DNA of 13,496 nucleotides from JBBTQE01 sp038065775 (GCA_038065775.1 JBBTQE010000052.1:1-13496), one strand, 5' to 3'. Positions 1-8,174 are shown, counted from the stretch's first letter. The notes: generated by a model not told the origin, from the letters alone. A program made the numbers and translations.

Positions 1-81
1 TTGTCAACTCTCTCGCTGGTATGTAGGAACCCCGCGGACGAACTGTTGAGGCTCGCCCGGGGGTATTGTGGTGGGCTTAAC
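1..81. other. GC-rich flank downstream of the 82-822 gene
   Basis: This stretch follows the stop codon of the minus-strand gene at 82-822. It can fold into a hairpin with CCCCG at 30-34 pairing CGGGG at 58-62, but no T-run follows, so it is not a convincing intrinsic terminator. On the minus strand a perfect TTGACA lies at 7-2, pointing out of the window. It could be the -35 box of the next gene, but its -10 box would be outside the window. No coding gene is supported here. Confidence 0.3.
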
Positions 82-822
82 TTACTGCGAGATTGCCACC
101 CCATTGGAGGGGCTGCCGACGACCAGGTAGGTCGTCGGCATCGTCGCCGCCGAGGGCGCGGCCTGCGGCGAGGGCGGGGGGCCGCCGCTGTAGTAGTAGT
201 TCACCGTCCCTCCGGGAGGGAGGGTGAACGTGGGGGGGGCGGCCGAACCCGGAGCCGTGGTCGTCGGGGGGACGACCGGGGGGGCGGCGAGCTGGGCCGG
301 CGCGGGGGCCGAGCTTCCGAGCACCGTGGCGCCCGAGGTCGCCTGGATCTTGACGGGCGGAGCGACGTTCTGGACCTCCACGGGGGTCCAGAACCCCTGC
401 GCCTGCTTGTTGCCGCCCAGCTTGTTGATCGCGACCATGGCGAGCACAACCACCCCGAGAGTGGCGATCGCCACGATGGCGACCCGCGTCCAGGGGTTGC
501 GCTCGCCGCGCAGGATCCGCTCTGCGGGGGGGGGCGGCACCTGCATGTACTGCTGGGGCGGGAGCGTGGGGGGCGGGGCGGGCTGCTGGGCGGTGGCCAT
601 CGGCGCCGCCGTCGGCGTCGTCGCACCGATGTTCAAAAGCTCGGCGATCGCCGAGGCCCTCTTCGGGTCCTCGGTGATGAACGGCTTCAGGGCGCCGTCC
701 AGCTCCATAGCGATCGAAAAGTTGTTCTTCTCGATCTCGCCCACGGCCTTGTTGGCCGACAGAGCGTTCATGTGCCTGGGGGAAAGAATGGCGGCCATCT
801 GCGTGCGCAAAGCGTCGGTCAT
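82..822 (-). CDS. GC-rich single-pass membrane protein with proline-rich linkers
   Basis: 246 aa, function not recognised. Residues 1-70 look like a small helical, cytoplasmic domain. Residues 71-100 are a Pro/Ala/Gln-rich linker. Residues 114-132 form one transmembrane helix preceded by basic residues (RGERNPWTR), so the C-terminal 115 residues should lie outside the membrane. That outer part is Pro/Ala/Ser/Thr-rich with a short Tyr run (NYYYSGG) and is probably extended or unstructured. The start is well set: AAGGAG at 834-829 lies 6 nt before the ATG. This reading frame was chosen over overlapping frames because only it gives a coherent hydrophobic helix and an SD. Third codon positions are almost all G or C, unlike the AT-rich genes to the right, which suggests transfer or a distinct expression class. 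The gene is solitary with its own long structured leader. It could be an envelope or surface-anchoring protein; that is a guess from topology. Confidence 0.75.
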   Translation of the reverse strand: MTDALRTQMAAILSPRHMNALSANKAVGEIEKNNFSIAMELDGALKPFITEDPKRASAIAELLNIGATTPTAAPMATAQQPAPPPTLPPQQYMQVPPPPAERILRGERNPWTRVAIVAIATLGVVVLAMVAINKLGGNKQAQGFWTPVEVQNVAPPVKIQATSGATVLGSSAPAPAQLAAPPVVPPTTTAPGSAAPPTFTLPPGGTVNYYYSGGPPPSPQAAPSAATMPTTYLVVGSPSNGVAISQ

Positions 823-828
823 CGTAGT

Positions 829-834
829 CTCCTT
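829..834 (-). promoter_or_regulatory. Shine-Dalgarno site of the 82-822 gene
   Basis: The minus strand reads AAGGAG, then 6 nt (actacg), then ATG. It fixes the start of the GC-rich gene. It is notable because the AT-rich genes of the window have no comparable site. Confidence 0.75.
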
Positions 835-841
835 TTCCAGA

Positions 842-898
842 GTTGCGCCTCACGGGACCATCCCGTTCGGCAACTTTCACCAGACCACCACGGTCTGG
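842..898 (-). promoter_or_regulatory. two hairpins in the 5' leader of the 82-822 gene
   Basis: The first hairpin pairs CCAGACC (880-886) with GGTCTGG (892-898), a perfect 7-bp stem with a 5-nt loop. The second is a two-storey hairpin: GTTGC (842-846) with GCAAC (870-874) outside, and CGGGA (853-857) with TCCCG (861-865) inside. The second ends 7 nt before the SD, so it may control ribosome access. No known riboswitch class was recognised. Confidence 0.55.
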
Positions 899-915
899 CC
901 GTGTTGGCCCGGAAC

Positions 916-968
916 ATTCCGTGTATCAAGCGAAACGCAATCATTGTATTTCACTTGACACACGGAAT
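916..968 (-). repeat. 26-bp near-perfect inverted repeat with 1-nt centre
   Basis: The arms are 916-941 and 943-968, around a single central C. In DNA they match at 22 of 26 positions. In a minus-strand transcript three of the four mismatches become G-U pairs, leaving only one A-C mismatch; read as plus-strand RNA those positions would not pair. This bias suggests a hairpin selected in the minus-strand RNA, that is, in the leader of the 82-822 gene. A palindromic protein-binding site is the alternative. Confidence 0.7.
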
Positions 969-1026
969 TTCACCACTCAATTTTAATGAACTATAAGTTA
1001 TAAAAACTTCTCGCTCATTCAGAGCG

Positions 1027-1063
1027 AAAAAAGCAATCTTCCCGTCTAAACTTTAAGATTACT
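1027..1063 (-). terminator. probable intrinsic terminator inside the leader
   Basis: On the minus strand AGTAATCTT (1063-1055) pairs with AAGATTGCT (1040-1032), a 9-bp stem with one G-U pair and a 14-nt loop, followed by a run of six T. The stem is AT-rich and the loop is large, so efficiency may be partial. It lies between the only strong upstream promoter (1241-1213) and the gene at 822. It either ends a free small RNA or works as an attenuator. Confidence 0.55.
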
Positions 1064-1206
1064 TTTTCCGTTCCGCATGGATATTTAAACAGCAAAACTC
1101 TCCTTGTGAGAGAGCTTTGTCGCTGATATTATGAATTTATGGACAATACTCTCTCTCAAGGCATTGTCTGTTAAATTGTCTTTTAAAGAACCCGATTAAA
1201 TTTTAA
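1027..1206 (-). ncRNA. structured leader or small RNA with competing folds
   Basis: About 180 nt from the predicted start (about 1206) to the terminator. Hairpin A pairs the GACAAT segments at 1142-1147 and 1163-1168 around a 15-nt loop. Hairpin B (1090-1125) has a 10-bp stem (1093-1102 with 1110-1119, one G-U) plus an outer CAG/CTG clamp after a 3-nt bulge. The purine-rich loop of A (minus strand, 1161-1149) is complementary at 12 of 13 positions to the 5' arm and loop of B (1114-1102). A and B can therefore interact or rearrange. No open reading frame is evident and no known RNA family was recognised. It is either an independent small RNA or the regulatory leader of the GC-rich gene. Confidence 0.5.
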
Positions 1207-1212
1207 CTGACT

Positions 1213-1241
1213 AGCATAACATTTTTTTGCAAACTTGTCAA
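1213..1241 (-). promoter_or_regulatory. strong promoter upstream of the 82-822 leader
   Basis: On the minus strand TTGACA (1241-1236) is separated by exactly 17 nt from TATGCT (1218-1213), which is preceded by an extended -10 TGT. The predicted transcription start is near 1206. It lies between the terminator of the long minus-strand operon and the structured leader, so it starts a new transcript. Confidence 0.7.
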
Positions 1242-1279
1242 GCCCTTGTACAGTCTTTTTGCTATATTTTGGCTAAAAT

Positions 1280-1309
1280 AAAAGAAAACAACCCGGCTGA
1301 AACCGGGCT
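1280..1309 (-). terminator. terminator of the long minus-strand gene run
   Basis: On the minus strand AGCCCGG (1309-1303) pairs with CCGGGTT (1296-1290) around a 6-nt loop, followed by the T-rich tail GTTTTCTTTT. It lies 45 nt past the stop codon of the 1,827-aa gene. The plus strand also has a T-run (CTATTTTT), so it may act in both directions. Confidence 0.8.
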
Positions 1310-1353
1310 ATTTTTAAGCAAACTTAATACAACCTCAACAGAAAATCATTTGT

Positions 1354-4300
1354 TTATTCGGACACAAAGTGTTCATCCGGACGGCTTATAAATCTGACTG
1401 AACCGTCGTCAAATTGAACGCGCAACGCGTTGCTACCACTGCCTGAAGCCACAACGGCATTGTCATAAACAACTCCATCCAATTCGGCCCGGACTTTTTT
1501 GAACAGATCCGAGTTTTCAATGGATTTTCCTCCTCTAAATAACTCCTCCTCTGAACTAAGCGGGTGTTTAGAAGCGAACAAATCCACCACTTTATCCATT
1601 TTTTCTGCAGGTGGAATATTCAAATTTTCAATTTCTTGCACTTTCGCGTCAAATGCCGGATCCGTGACTTTTGCATAAGATATTTTATCCAAAAGCGTAT
1701 CACCTATCCGCAACCTATCCTCCCCGGGATCTTTTACCGGGTATACTTCTTTCCATAAATTAATGCGCTGATAATAAAAATCGTGTTGAATTTGAGCGAT
1801 CAACTCTGCGGGCCGCGCCTGTTCGACAGCTATTTTTGCAGCGATTAATTCCTGTTTCGGTTGCCCGTCAGGAACACTGATTGTCTTCATGCTTCCACGG
1901 CCTGTTTCTCCAACAGCTTCAACCGTTGTTCCTCCAGCGCGCCCAAAACTCACCGCGTCTTTACTTGATACCTCAAAAGTTTTGACAACGCGAGTATGAA
2001 CTTTGGCCAAAGGATTTTCGCGATGTTGTTCAGCCACGCCCGCTTCAACGGTCGCGATGTGCTCGCCTTGCGCGCGCGTGAATTTTGTCGTATCAGCCGC
2101 GTACTCTCTTGCTTCTCCAGTTTCCGGGGCTTCAAATGATTTTGGACTAGATTGATCCGAAGGCATAGCGCCTTTCGCTTCTCTTATAACATCCGCATTC
2201 TCATGTATTTTTCTTTCCATCGCGGCTAGCGAGATTGTTTTTTCCGTTACCACAACCTTGCCATCGCCGCTTAAGACAGGTTCGTTATTTTTTCCAACGC
2301 CAAAATAACTTACCTTTCCGGATCTCAAACCTATTTCCATATCCTTGCCATTTTCCAGTCCGGCTTTAAACAAATCGGTCGTCTCCCTTCCCTGCATGGC
2401 CCTAAACAAACCTTTCACCATTTTGCTATCGTGAGCATTATAATTTTTCGCGAATTCAGTATATTCTTCTCCAGTTCCATTATGTATGTATCCGGACAGA
2501 TGGCTCAAATGTTGTTTGCTAAACCCTTGTTCCTGTAAATATTTAGCCGCCGCCGCCGGATCAATTTTTCTGATTTCCTCAAAAACAACAAGCCTTCTTT
2601 CGCCGCCGCCTTCTTCCAGAGTGTCAATATCCCCTTTTATAAAATCAGCGTGGGAAGAGTGAACGCCCTTGCCGATTATGCTGGCATCATAAATTCGCTG
2701 AAGTGACTCTGCGTTATTTAGTTGCGGAAAGTCGTCTGTCAGTTTTTTGAGTTCATCAAATGTATTTTGGCTAAGCGGATTCTTAACTGTAAGCTGTTCA
2801 ACTCCACCGCGCTGTAATTCCACAGAACCTGCTTCAGATTCATGCGCACTGCCGGCTCCAACAACCTCGTTTGCCGATCCACTGGTGACTGGCGAATATC
2901 CGGATGCTTCATGCCCGCCGGCCGCGGCCGCGCTAACGCCCGCCACAGCATGATGATTTCCGCCTCCCCAGCCAAACCAACCCTTAATTCCATTTATCGC
3001 CTTGTGCGCCAAAAAACCTCCAAAAAAATATGTCGCGGCGCCCACAGCTCCCCCGGCCACAGCGCCCGTAGTTTTCATACCCGCGCGCCGCGCCCATTTG
3101 GTAAACCGCTCCATCTTGCCTTTTTCTTCTTTTTTCGTGGACTCTGAATTAAAACTACTCATCGCAATCAAAACCGCATCCAATTTCATCGCGTCTTCCT
3201 CTTTCTCCAGCAATATTCCAGTGCTCTCCGCTTCATAAACCATTGATTCAATTTGGCCAAGCAACATTTCATCCAATTGCGGACTACCTTCAGCTGTAAC
3301 TTTCACGGCGGCTGTCAATTCTTCTTTCGCGACATTGCCGTGCAAAAACCTTTTCAAATACAAAAGGTCGGTTCTAAAATGAACTTTTTGCTCGGCCGTG
3401 AAACCTTTTTTGACGTCATAATTATTCGTAAACCATTTTACATTTTTCATTTTTTCGGCTAAATTCACCTTGCCCTCTTGCGCTTCCCATTTCAGCTGTT
3501 TCATTTCCGCAAATTTCCATCCGCCATACGCGCCCATTGCCGCTCCGAAGGCTCCGCGAACCGCTCCGGAGACAGCAAAGATACTCGCCAGGCCGGCGTT
3601 AGCAGCCATCGAACCCTTTAGGCTTCCTTTTCCGGAATAATAATTAACCAATTTATCTATTATAGATGAGTATCGCCAATCTGGTTTCGCCAATTTTTGA
3701 ATTTCTTCTCCTCTTCCATTCATTTCTTGAAAAACCAGAGCAAGCTTTTTTTCGTTTTCGGCGCCAATATCTTTTACATCAAGACTGGCGAGAGCGTTTT
3801 CATATCGAAGTCGCGCTGTTCCTTTTAACTCAACTTTTTCATCGCCTTCTCCCACCACCAATTTTCCGGCAGTCGCTTCTCTGATCGTTTGCGCCATTAA
3901 ATTGCTGATCATCGGCATGCCATCTAAAATATTTTTATCTTCGTCTGTTAATTTTTTAAATCTGAATATTTTGCTCCAAAAACCTCTTTTTTCTTCAACC
4001 GGGGCATTGGTTGCGTTGGTCATAGCAGAACCTTTCATCATTTCTTCCACCAAATTGTCTATAATGCCACCTTTCTTTCTTTCGCCTGCTTTTTCTAATT
4101 TTTTATTACTCTTCTTTGTCCAACCGCTTTTCTCTCCCATTATTGCTCTAAAGATTCCCCATTTCAAAACTCCGGTTCCGGCCCCGCCCGCGACGACAGC
4201 CGCGTCCTGAAGCAATTGGCTGGCTTCGCTAAACAAAACACGCAAACCAAAAGATGAACCGCCAATTAACAGCGCGTTTAGACCCGCTCTCGTGGCCAAC

Positions 4301-6837
4301 TGCCCCTTAAATGCTTTGATTTGATCCAAAGCTGTAACCGCCTCTGCGATTTTTTTCAGCAAACTTTGTTTGGCCATTTCTTCCATGCTCTTTGCCACTT
4401 CACCGGCCAGCTTGCTGTCCCACAATTTTTTAAATTCACCCCAATTTTTAATGCCGCATCTGCGGAGAGTATCAGCGTCTATTTTGGATGGCGCGCTTTC
4501 AGGCATCAATCCTCTAAAAGCAACTCCCGCGTCCCCCTCATACATTTGTTTCAACGCGACCCTCAATTTTTCCGGCTTAAGCATCAAAATTTCTTCAATT
4601 AAACCCGAACTCAAATCAACCGGACTAACCTCTGCCACTTTTTCAAATTTTTCTCCCCGACTTTGTTTTGTTTTAAGTACTAGCAATTTATATGCAAACT
4701 TTTTTAATTCACTATCTGCGTATTTTGTAAAATACTCTCGCTCTTCATTCAAGGCCTTTGCTGATTCAATTTCTGTGTCGCTGGCAGAGTGGATAAGTTC
4801 AAACTCTTTAGCTTTTTTTAATGAACTTAGCGCCTCAATAACATCTGGCAAATAATCATTTTTAAACTTAAGTAATTCTTCATAAAGAGATAGAAATTCT
4901 TTTTTTACCGAACCCTCCTCTGACTTTGGCAAATCAGCCAATAACTTATCAAGTTCGGCGTTAATTTTTTCCACCTCAACATCAAAACCAAAAATTTCAG
5001 TTTCTGCTTGCGCGCTTTCTGCCGCGGTCTCCGGTTTTTCCCAAAGTTTAAGCACTTCGTCCAGCAACTCAAGATTGACGCGCCTTTGCTCTAATTTTTT
5101 GTAATCGCCATCTTTAATAAGCGAACTATCCGGTTCATAACTGGCTCGCTCCATTCTAAGCCCATCAATTTCCGCTTTAAAATCTTTATTGTTTTTAATA
5201 ATTTTATCAATAAAATTATTTCTCGCCTCAACCTCGCCTTCTTTTTTCGCTTCTTCAGTTATTTTAGGCAACTCTTCATTTGATAATTTATTTTTTTCCT
5301 GTAGTTGTTCCCAATTTTGAACGACGGGTTCATGCTTCTGCTGTTCTTTTTCGTATTTTTGCGTCAGCTGACTAAGATCGTTGTTTGCTTTATCCAATTC
5401 CGTATAAGGTTTTTTCCATTCAACCAAAAGTTTTTCAAATACGGACAAAGTGGCGTCGGCCATTGCCGCCGGATCTTCATAATCCATATGTTGCTTGTTC
5501 AACAGCGCGTGCAGATGTTCTTTCTTGGCCTTTTCGCGGCGTCTCTGGCTTACTTCACTTAAAATTTCCGCGTTATCATTAATTAAACTAACAAAATATT
5601 CAGCTCGTTTTTCATCTTTAATCTCATTAAAAGCCTGCTGTTCACACCGCTTATTTTCCTCCGGGTTCAACTGGACATTGCCTTCTGGAAAATCAGCCGG
5701 ATTTCTTCTTGCGTTACGCGGGGCATTTCTGACCCAATGATTTCTTGCGCTAACAATTTTTCTCTGCAACTCCCCCTCTTTCAACTCATCGGCCCTGTTC
5801 TTTGCTTGTCTTTCAACAAATCCCCTTACGCCCTCCAATATATTATCAGCCATCTCCGATTTTTCTTCATGCGCCTTTTTTTCGTTTTCTAATTTCACTA
5901 TGAGCAACTTTGCGGTTGATTCATCAGTTTTAAATTGTCTGCTGGCTTTTTCCCATTCAGCCGTAGCCTTTTCAAATTTTTTGAGATCACCTGAAATTTT
6001 GCTTTCCAATTTGTCTTTTTTCTTCTGTTCCAATACCTGAACAATTGTTTTCTGAATTTCATCATCCAGCTGTTTTTTTAACAGCCCGGCCATTTTACTC
6101 TTTCGCTCGGCTTCCGCCTTTTCGCTCTCCACCGCCAATTTTTTTTCTTCCTTGGTTTTTAAATTTGGAACACCAACATCTTCCGGCGCGTTTTTTGCTT
6201 CAATAATTTTTGATTTTAAAGAATCAATCGCTTTTTCGGCTTTTATGTGCAAATCACTGATTATTTTTACAACTTCCGCGACTTTTTTGTCGCTCTGACT
6301 GGCAATATCGCTAACACGCCCCGGAAGATTGCCGGCAATCTCCGCCGATATTTTTTTAAGATCTTCAACATGCTTCTTCAGCTCCTCCCGTTTGGCTCTG
6401 CTTATTTTCTTAATTTCTCCAGACAAATTCTCAATCTCTTTTTCCAATTTCGTTGTCTTATCCCATGATTTTAAAAATTCCTGCGAAACCCATTTAACTA
6501 TGTCTTCGCCCGGCTCTTTAACATCAAATTCAATCGCTCCTTTTATGGTTATAAATATATTTTCCAATGTAAAATTCCGCCCCGCGTCTGTTATAGTGTC
6601 TCCATTTTTAAACTCAACAATATCCGGCAATTCTTCCAGGTGCAACGTTTCGTTGGCTGTTACAATTTTAATTTTTCCATCTTCTAAAACAGCCTGCTCT
6701 TCCAATTTTACGGCCTGCCACTTTCCTTTTATGTTCACAACCACTTCCGTTCCGGGCGGATATTTTTCCCTCACATCCCTTGGTTTTAAGCCCTCCAACT
6801 GCCTTGATGATTCGGGTCTGGTCATATAGTTCCACAT
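1354..6837 (-). CDS. giant coiled-coil protein of unknown function (1,827 aa)
   Basis: Not recognised as a characterised family. Residues 1-115 look beta-rich (alternating strands such as TEVVVNIKGKWQAVKL). Residues 126-360 are Lys/Glu/Ala-rich and heptad-like, typical of long coiled coil, and more charged helices follow to about 830. Three Gly/Ala-rich hydrophobic patches lie near 845-890, 1075-1105 and 1255-1290. They may insert into or lie on membrane, but only the third (TTGAVAGGAVGAATYFFGGF) looks like a confident helix. A Gly/Ser/Ala-rich linker follows to about 1345. Residues 1345-1827 are acidic and end in a small strand-rich segment (ALRVQFDDGSVRFIS). There is no signal peptide. The ATG at 6837 or the in-frame ATG at 6825 could be the start; neither has an SD. 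It is the last gene before the terminator and may form a complex with the membrane proteins upstream. Base use matches its AT-rich neighbours. Confidence 0.85.
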   Translation of the reverse strand: MWNYMTRPESSRQLEGLKPRDVREKYPPGTEVVVNIKGKWQAVKLEEQAVLEDGKIKIVTANETLHLEELPDIVEFKNGDTITDAGRNFTLENIFITIKGAIEFDVKEPGEDIVKWVSQEFLKSWDKTTKLEKEIENLSGEIKKISRAKREELKKHVEDLKKISAEIAGNLPGRVSDIASQSDKKVAEVVKIISDLHIKAEKAIDSLKSKIIEAKNAPEDVGVPNLKTKEEKKLAVESEKAEAERKSKMAGLLKKQLDDEIQKTIVQVLEQKKKDKLESKISGDLKKFEKATAEWEKASRQFKTDESTAKLLIVKLENEKKAHEEKSEMADNILEGVRGFVERQAKNRADELKEGELQRKIVSARNHWVRNAPRNARRNPADFPEGNVQLNPEENKRCEQQAFNEIKDEKRAEYFVSLINDNAEILSEVSQRRREKAKKEHLHALLNKQHMDYEDPAAMADATLSVFEKLLVEWKKPYTELDKANNDLSQLTQKYEKEQQKHEPVVQNWEQLQEKNKLSNEELPKITEEAKKEGEVEARNNFIDKIIKNNKDFKAEIDGLRMERASYEPDSSLIKDGDYKKLEQRRVNLELLDEVLKLWEKPETAAESAQAETEIFGFDVEVEKINAELDKLLADLPKSEEGSVKKEFLSLYEELLKFKNDYLPDVIEALSSLKKAKEFELIHSASDTEIESAKALNEEREYFTKYADSELKKFAYKLLVLKTKQSRGEKFEKVAEVSPVDLSSGLIEEILMLKPEKLRVALKQMYEGDAGVAFRGLMPESAPSKIDADTLRRCGIKNWGEFKKLWDSKLAGEVAKSMEEMAKQSLLKKIAEAVTALDQIKAFKGQLATRAGLNALLIGGSSFGLRVLFSEASQLLQDAAVVAGGAGTGVLKWGIFRAIMGEKSGWTKKSNKKLEKAGERKKGGIIDNLVEEMMKGSAMTNATNAPVEEKRGFWSKIFRFKKLTDEDKNILDGMPMISNLMAQTIREATAGKLVVGEGDEKVELKGTARLRYENALASLDVKDIGAENEKKLALVFQEMNGRGEEIQKLAKPDWRYSSIIDKLVNYYSGKGSLKGSMAANAGLASIFAVSGAVRGAFGAAMGAYGGWKFAEMKQLKWEAQEGKVNLAEKMKNVKWFTNNYDVKKGFTAEQKVHFRTDLLYLKRFLHGNVAKEELTAAVKVTAEGSPQLDEMLLGQIESMVYEAESTGILLEKEEDAMKLDAVLIAMSSFNSESTKKEEKGKMERFTKWARRAGMKTTGAVAGGAVGAATYFFGGFLAHKAINGIKGWFGWGGGNHHAVAGVSAAAAGGHEASGYSPVTSGSANEVVGAGSAHESEAGSVELQRGGVEQLTVKNPLSQNTFDELKKLTDDFPQLNNAESLQRIYDASIIGKGVHSSHADFIKGDIDTLEEGGGERRLVVFEEIRKIDPAAAAKYLQEQGFSKQHLSHLSGYIHNGTGEEYTEFAKNYNAHDSKMVKGLFRAMQGRETTDLFKAGLENGKDMEIGLRSGKVSYFGVGKNNEPVLSGDGKVVVTEKTISLAAMERKIHENADVIREAKGAMPSDQSSPKSFEAPETGEAREYAADTTKFTRAQGEHIATVEAGVAEQHRENPLAKVHTRVVKTFEVSSKDAVSFGRAGGTTVEAVGETGRGSMKTISVPDGQPKQELIAAKIAVEQARPAELIAQIQHDFYYQRINLWKEVYPVKDPGEDRLRIGDTLLDKISYAKVTDPAFDAKVQEIENLNIPPAEKMDKVVDLFASKHPLSSEEELFRGGKSIENSDLFKKVRAELDGVVYDNAVVASGSGSNALRVQFDDGSVRFISRPDEHFVSE

Positions 6838-7204
6838 ATAATCTCATTCGCTCAATAGTAATTAAAATTACTATATTCGCTCATTTTGATTATAGGTTAT
6901 TTTATTTGTTTTCAATTGTTTTTAAAATATTTTTGATCTTCTTTTTGTCGAGCTGGCTTTTGAGTTGGCTCATCGCCACTCGCTCGTCTTTAAAAATTTT
7001 CTCCCAAGCCGCGACAAACTCATCGTGAGCAGTTCTTAGCTCGCGCAATTTTTTTTCAGCGTCTTTTTGCCTCTTTTTCAATTGTTTCTCGCTGGGCAAC
7101 CCTCCCATATTCGAAATGAGTGAATTAAATAAGATTATGAGAAAATAATAAGTTTGCTTAATTATTTTTGAATAAAATTATTTATGAACGAATGAGAATA
7201 TATG
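6835..7204. repeat. 370-bp stretch bounded by nested inverted repeats
   Basis: The outer arms (6835-6854 and 7185-7204) match in inverted orientation at 18 of 20 positions. The inner arms (6875-6889 and 7111-7125) match at 13 of 15. All four share a GAATGAG/TGAGYGAAT core. A 20-nt palindrome (ATAGTAATT, two T, AATTACTAT) lies at 6855-6874 between the left arms. The left outer arm includes the predicted ATG of the 1,827-aa gene. The 68-aa gene lies inside. This may be a small non-autonomous mobile element or a duplicated regulatory motif. No target-site duplication is obvious. Confidence 0.45.
6902..7108 (-). CDS. small charged, probably helical protein
   Basis: 68 aa, very rich in Lys, Glu and Arg (KKRQKDAEKKLRELRTAHDEF), so probably one or two long helices or a short coiled coil. 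No membrane segment or recognisable motif. It lies between the 109-aa gene and the giant coiled-coil gene on the same strand, inside the stretch bounded by inverted repeats. No SD precedes the ATG, as for its neighbours. It could be a helper of the giant protein or a spurious frame. The lack of stops in a biased, charged sequence and its operon position make a real gene somewhat more likely. Confidence 0.5.
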   Translation of the reverse strand: MGGLPSEKQLKKRQKDAEKKLRELRTAHDEFVAAWEKIFKDERVAMSQLKSQLDKKKIKNILKTIENK

Positions 7205-7219
7205 CGGCAAAGCCCATAT
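7200..7219. other. small hairpin between two cistrons
   Basis: ATATGCGGC (7200-7208) pairs with GCCCATAT (7212-7219) with one bulged base and an AAA loop. No T-run follows on the minus strand, so it is more likely an RNA stability or processing element than a terminator. The surrounding 7126-7229 is very AT-rich and holds no other gene. Confidence 0.3.
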
Positions 7220-7229
7220 GAATTTAAAT

Positions 7230-7559
7230 TTAAATAACGGTCTTCGCGAGAGTTTGCTTGAATTCAATGATAAAACTCTGCAAAACTTTATTTACCTCTG
7301 ATTCAAAATTGGGAACTTTGCTCTTCCAAAATTCCAGCATTTTCTCTGTCGGAGCGTCCTGGTCAGTTAATTGCATCAGCTCGTCAATATTTTCTTCGCC
7401 AAGCAGAGGCAGTAAAGCCATGCCAAGCCTTCTTTCCGCTTCGGCGATAAACATTGGCACATATTTCGCCCTCGTAGCTTCGGACATTTCAGCAAAACCT
7501 GTTTCGTCCAAAAGTTTGTCAACAAAACTTCTCAAAAAATCAAATTTATATTCAGCCAT
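7230..7559 (-). CDS. small helical protein resembling DUF5663
   Basis: 109 aa. The sequence is mainly helical and acidic: a Phe/Leu-rich N-terminus (FDFLRSFVDKLLDETGF), then a charged region with ARRLG-like helix AEAERRLGMALLPLL, then a Leu/Phe-rich C-terminal helix. The pattern (FVDKLL, residues around an R-rich helix, a final amphipathic helix) resembles short DUF5663 proteins found in Patescibacteria; this is from memory of the family and was not searched. No membrane segment or catalytic motif. It starts 9 nt after the Wzz-like gene in the same direction and is probably cotranscribed with it. No SD. Function unknown. Confidence 0.7.
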   Translation of the reverse strand: MAEYKFDFLRSFVDKLLDETGFAEMSEATRAKYVPMFIAEAERRLGMALLPLLGEENIDELMQLTDQDAPTEKMLEFWKSKVPNFESEVNKVLQSFIIEFKQTLAKTVI

Positions 7560-7568
7560 AGAAAATAA

Positions 7569-8174
7569 TTAACTAAATAAATGCTTGCTGTATTTTATTA
7601 TCCAATAAGACCCAATCAGCATGCCCAAAATCAATCCGGCCAGGATGTTAACAATAACATTTGGCCGGGCCGGAAACCGCGACGACAAAGGACTGCTCAC
7701 AACTTTAATCGCGACATCATTGCCCAAATACTCCCAGCCTTGAGCGGCCGCGATTTGCGTAACCGCGTTGGATAAATTTTTTGCTTCCTCCGGATTATAA
7801 CTATATGCCCTGATATTCATCAGCCCCGTTCCATAAACCATTGAAGCCACGACATCCTTTGTCCATTTCTTTCGCTTATTCCTTTCCGAAAGATCCGTCC
7901 ACTGGCTTTTATCAAACAGATACGACTTGGTGTTCATCACCTTATTAAAAAAGTCAGAGGTCTTCATAACCTGCGCCAAATTTTCGCCAAGTCTTTCAGC
8001 CGACTTCGCTTGCGTGTACGGATCAACGCCAAGGCGATCCCTGGAAAGAATCAACACTTGGCTGTCCGCGCTATATTGCCTGGGAAAAAATAAACTTAGG
8101 CCGGCGAACACGACCCCGAGAACCACTCCCCAAATTATTAAAAGTCTGCGGCGTTTCCAAAGAAGTTTAAACAT
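7569..8174 (-). CDS. Wzz/GumC-like chain-length-determinant membrane protein
   Basis: 201 aa. A basic N-terminus (KLLWKRRR) leads into TM1 at about 11-29. An extracytoplasmic domain covers 30-170 and TM2 about 173-193, with a short C-terminal tail. This N-in/C-in hairpin, the start SPRQYSADSQVLI-like after TM1 (FFPRQYSADSQVLIL), and the Pro-rich PARPN before TM2 fit the Wzz polysaccharide co-polymerase fold, which helps set polymer length at the cell surface. The outer domain is short (about 140 aa) compared with typical Wzz proteins, and there is no cytoplasmic kinase domain. No polysaccharide synthesis genes are in the window, so its partner is unknown. It follows the protease-like gene by 15 nt without an SD. 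A non-polysaccharide scaffold role is possible. Confidence 0.7.
   Translation of the reverse strand: MFKLLWKRRRLLIIWGVVLGVVFAGLSLFFPRQYSADSQVLILSRDRLGVDPYTQAKSAERLGENLAQVMKTSDFFNKVMNTKSYLFDKSQWTDLSERNKRKKWTKDVVASMVYGTGLMNIRAYSYNPEEAKNLSNAVTQIAAAQGWEYLGNDVAIKVVSSPLSSRFPARPNVIVNILAGLILGMLIGSYWIIKYSKHLFS

Noticed and set aside
951..987. Plus-strand promoter starting from the perfect TTGACA at 955-960
   Set aside because: No -10 box at a workable spacing, and the TTGACA is part of the right arm of the 26-bp inverted repeat.
1..996. Long open frames on both strands over the GC-rich 82-822 gene (for example 1-996 plus, 77-880 minus, 224-958 plus)
   Set aside because: They arise from high GC content. 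They are Arg/Gly-rich low-complexity sequences, lack an SD and lack domains. Only the 82-822 frame gives a transmembrane helix and an AAGGAG start.
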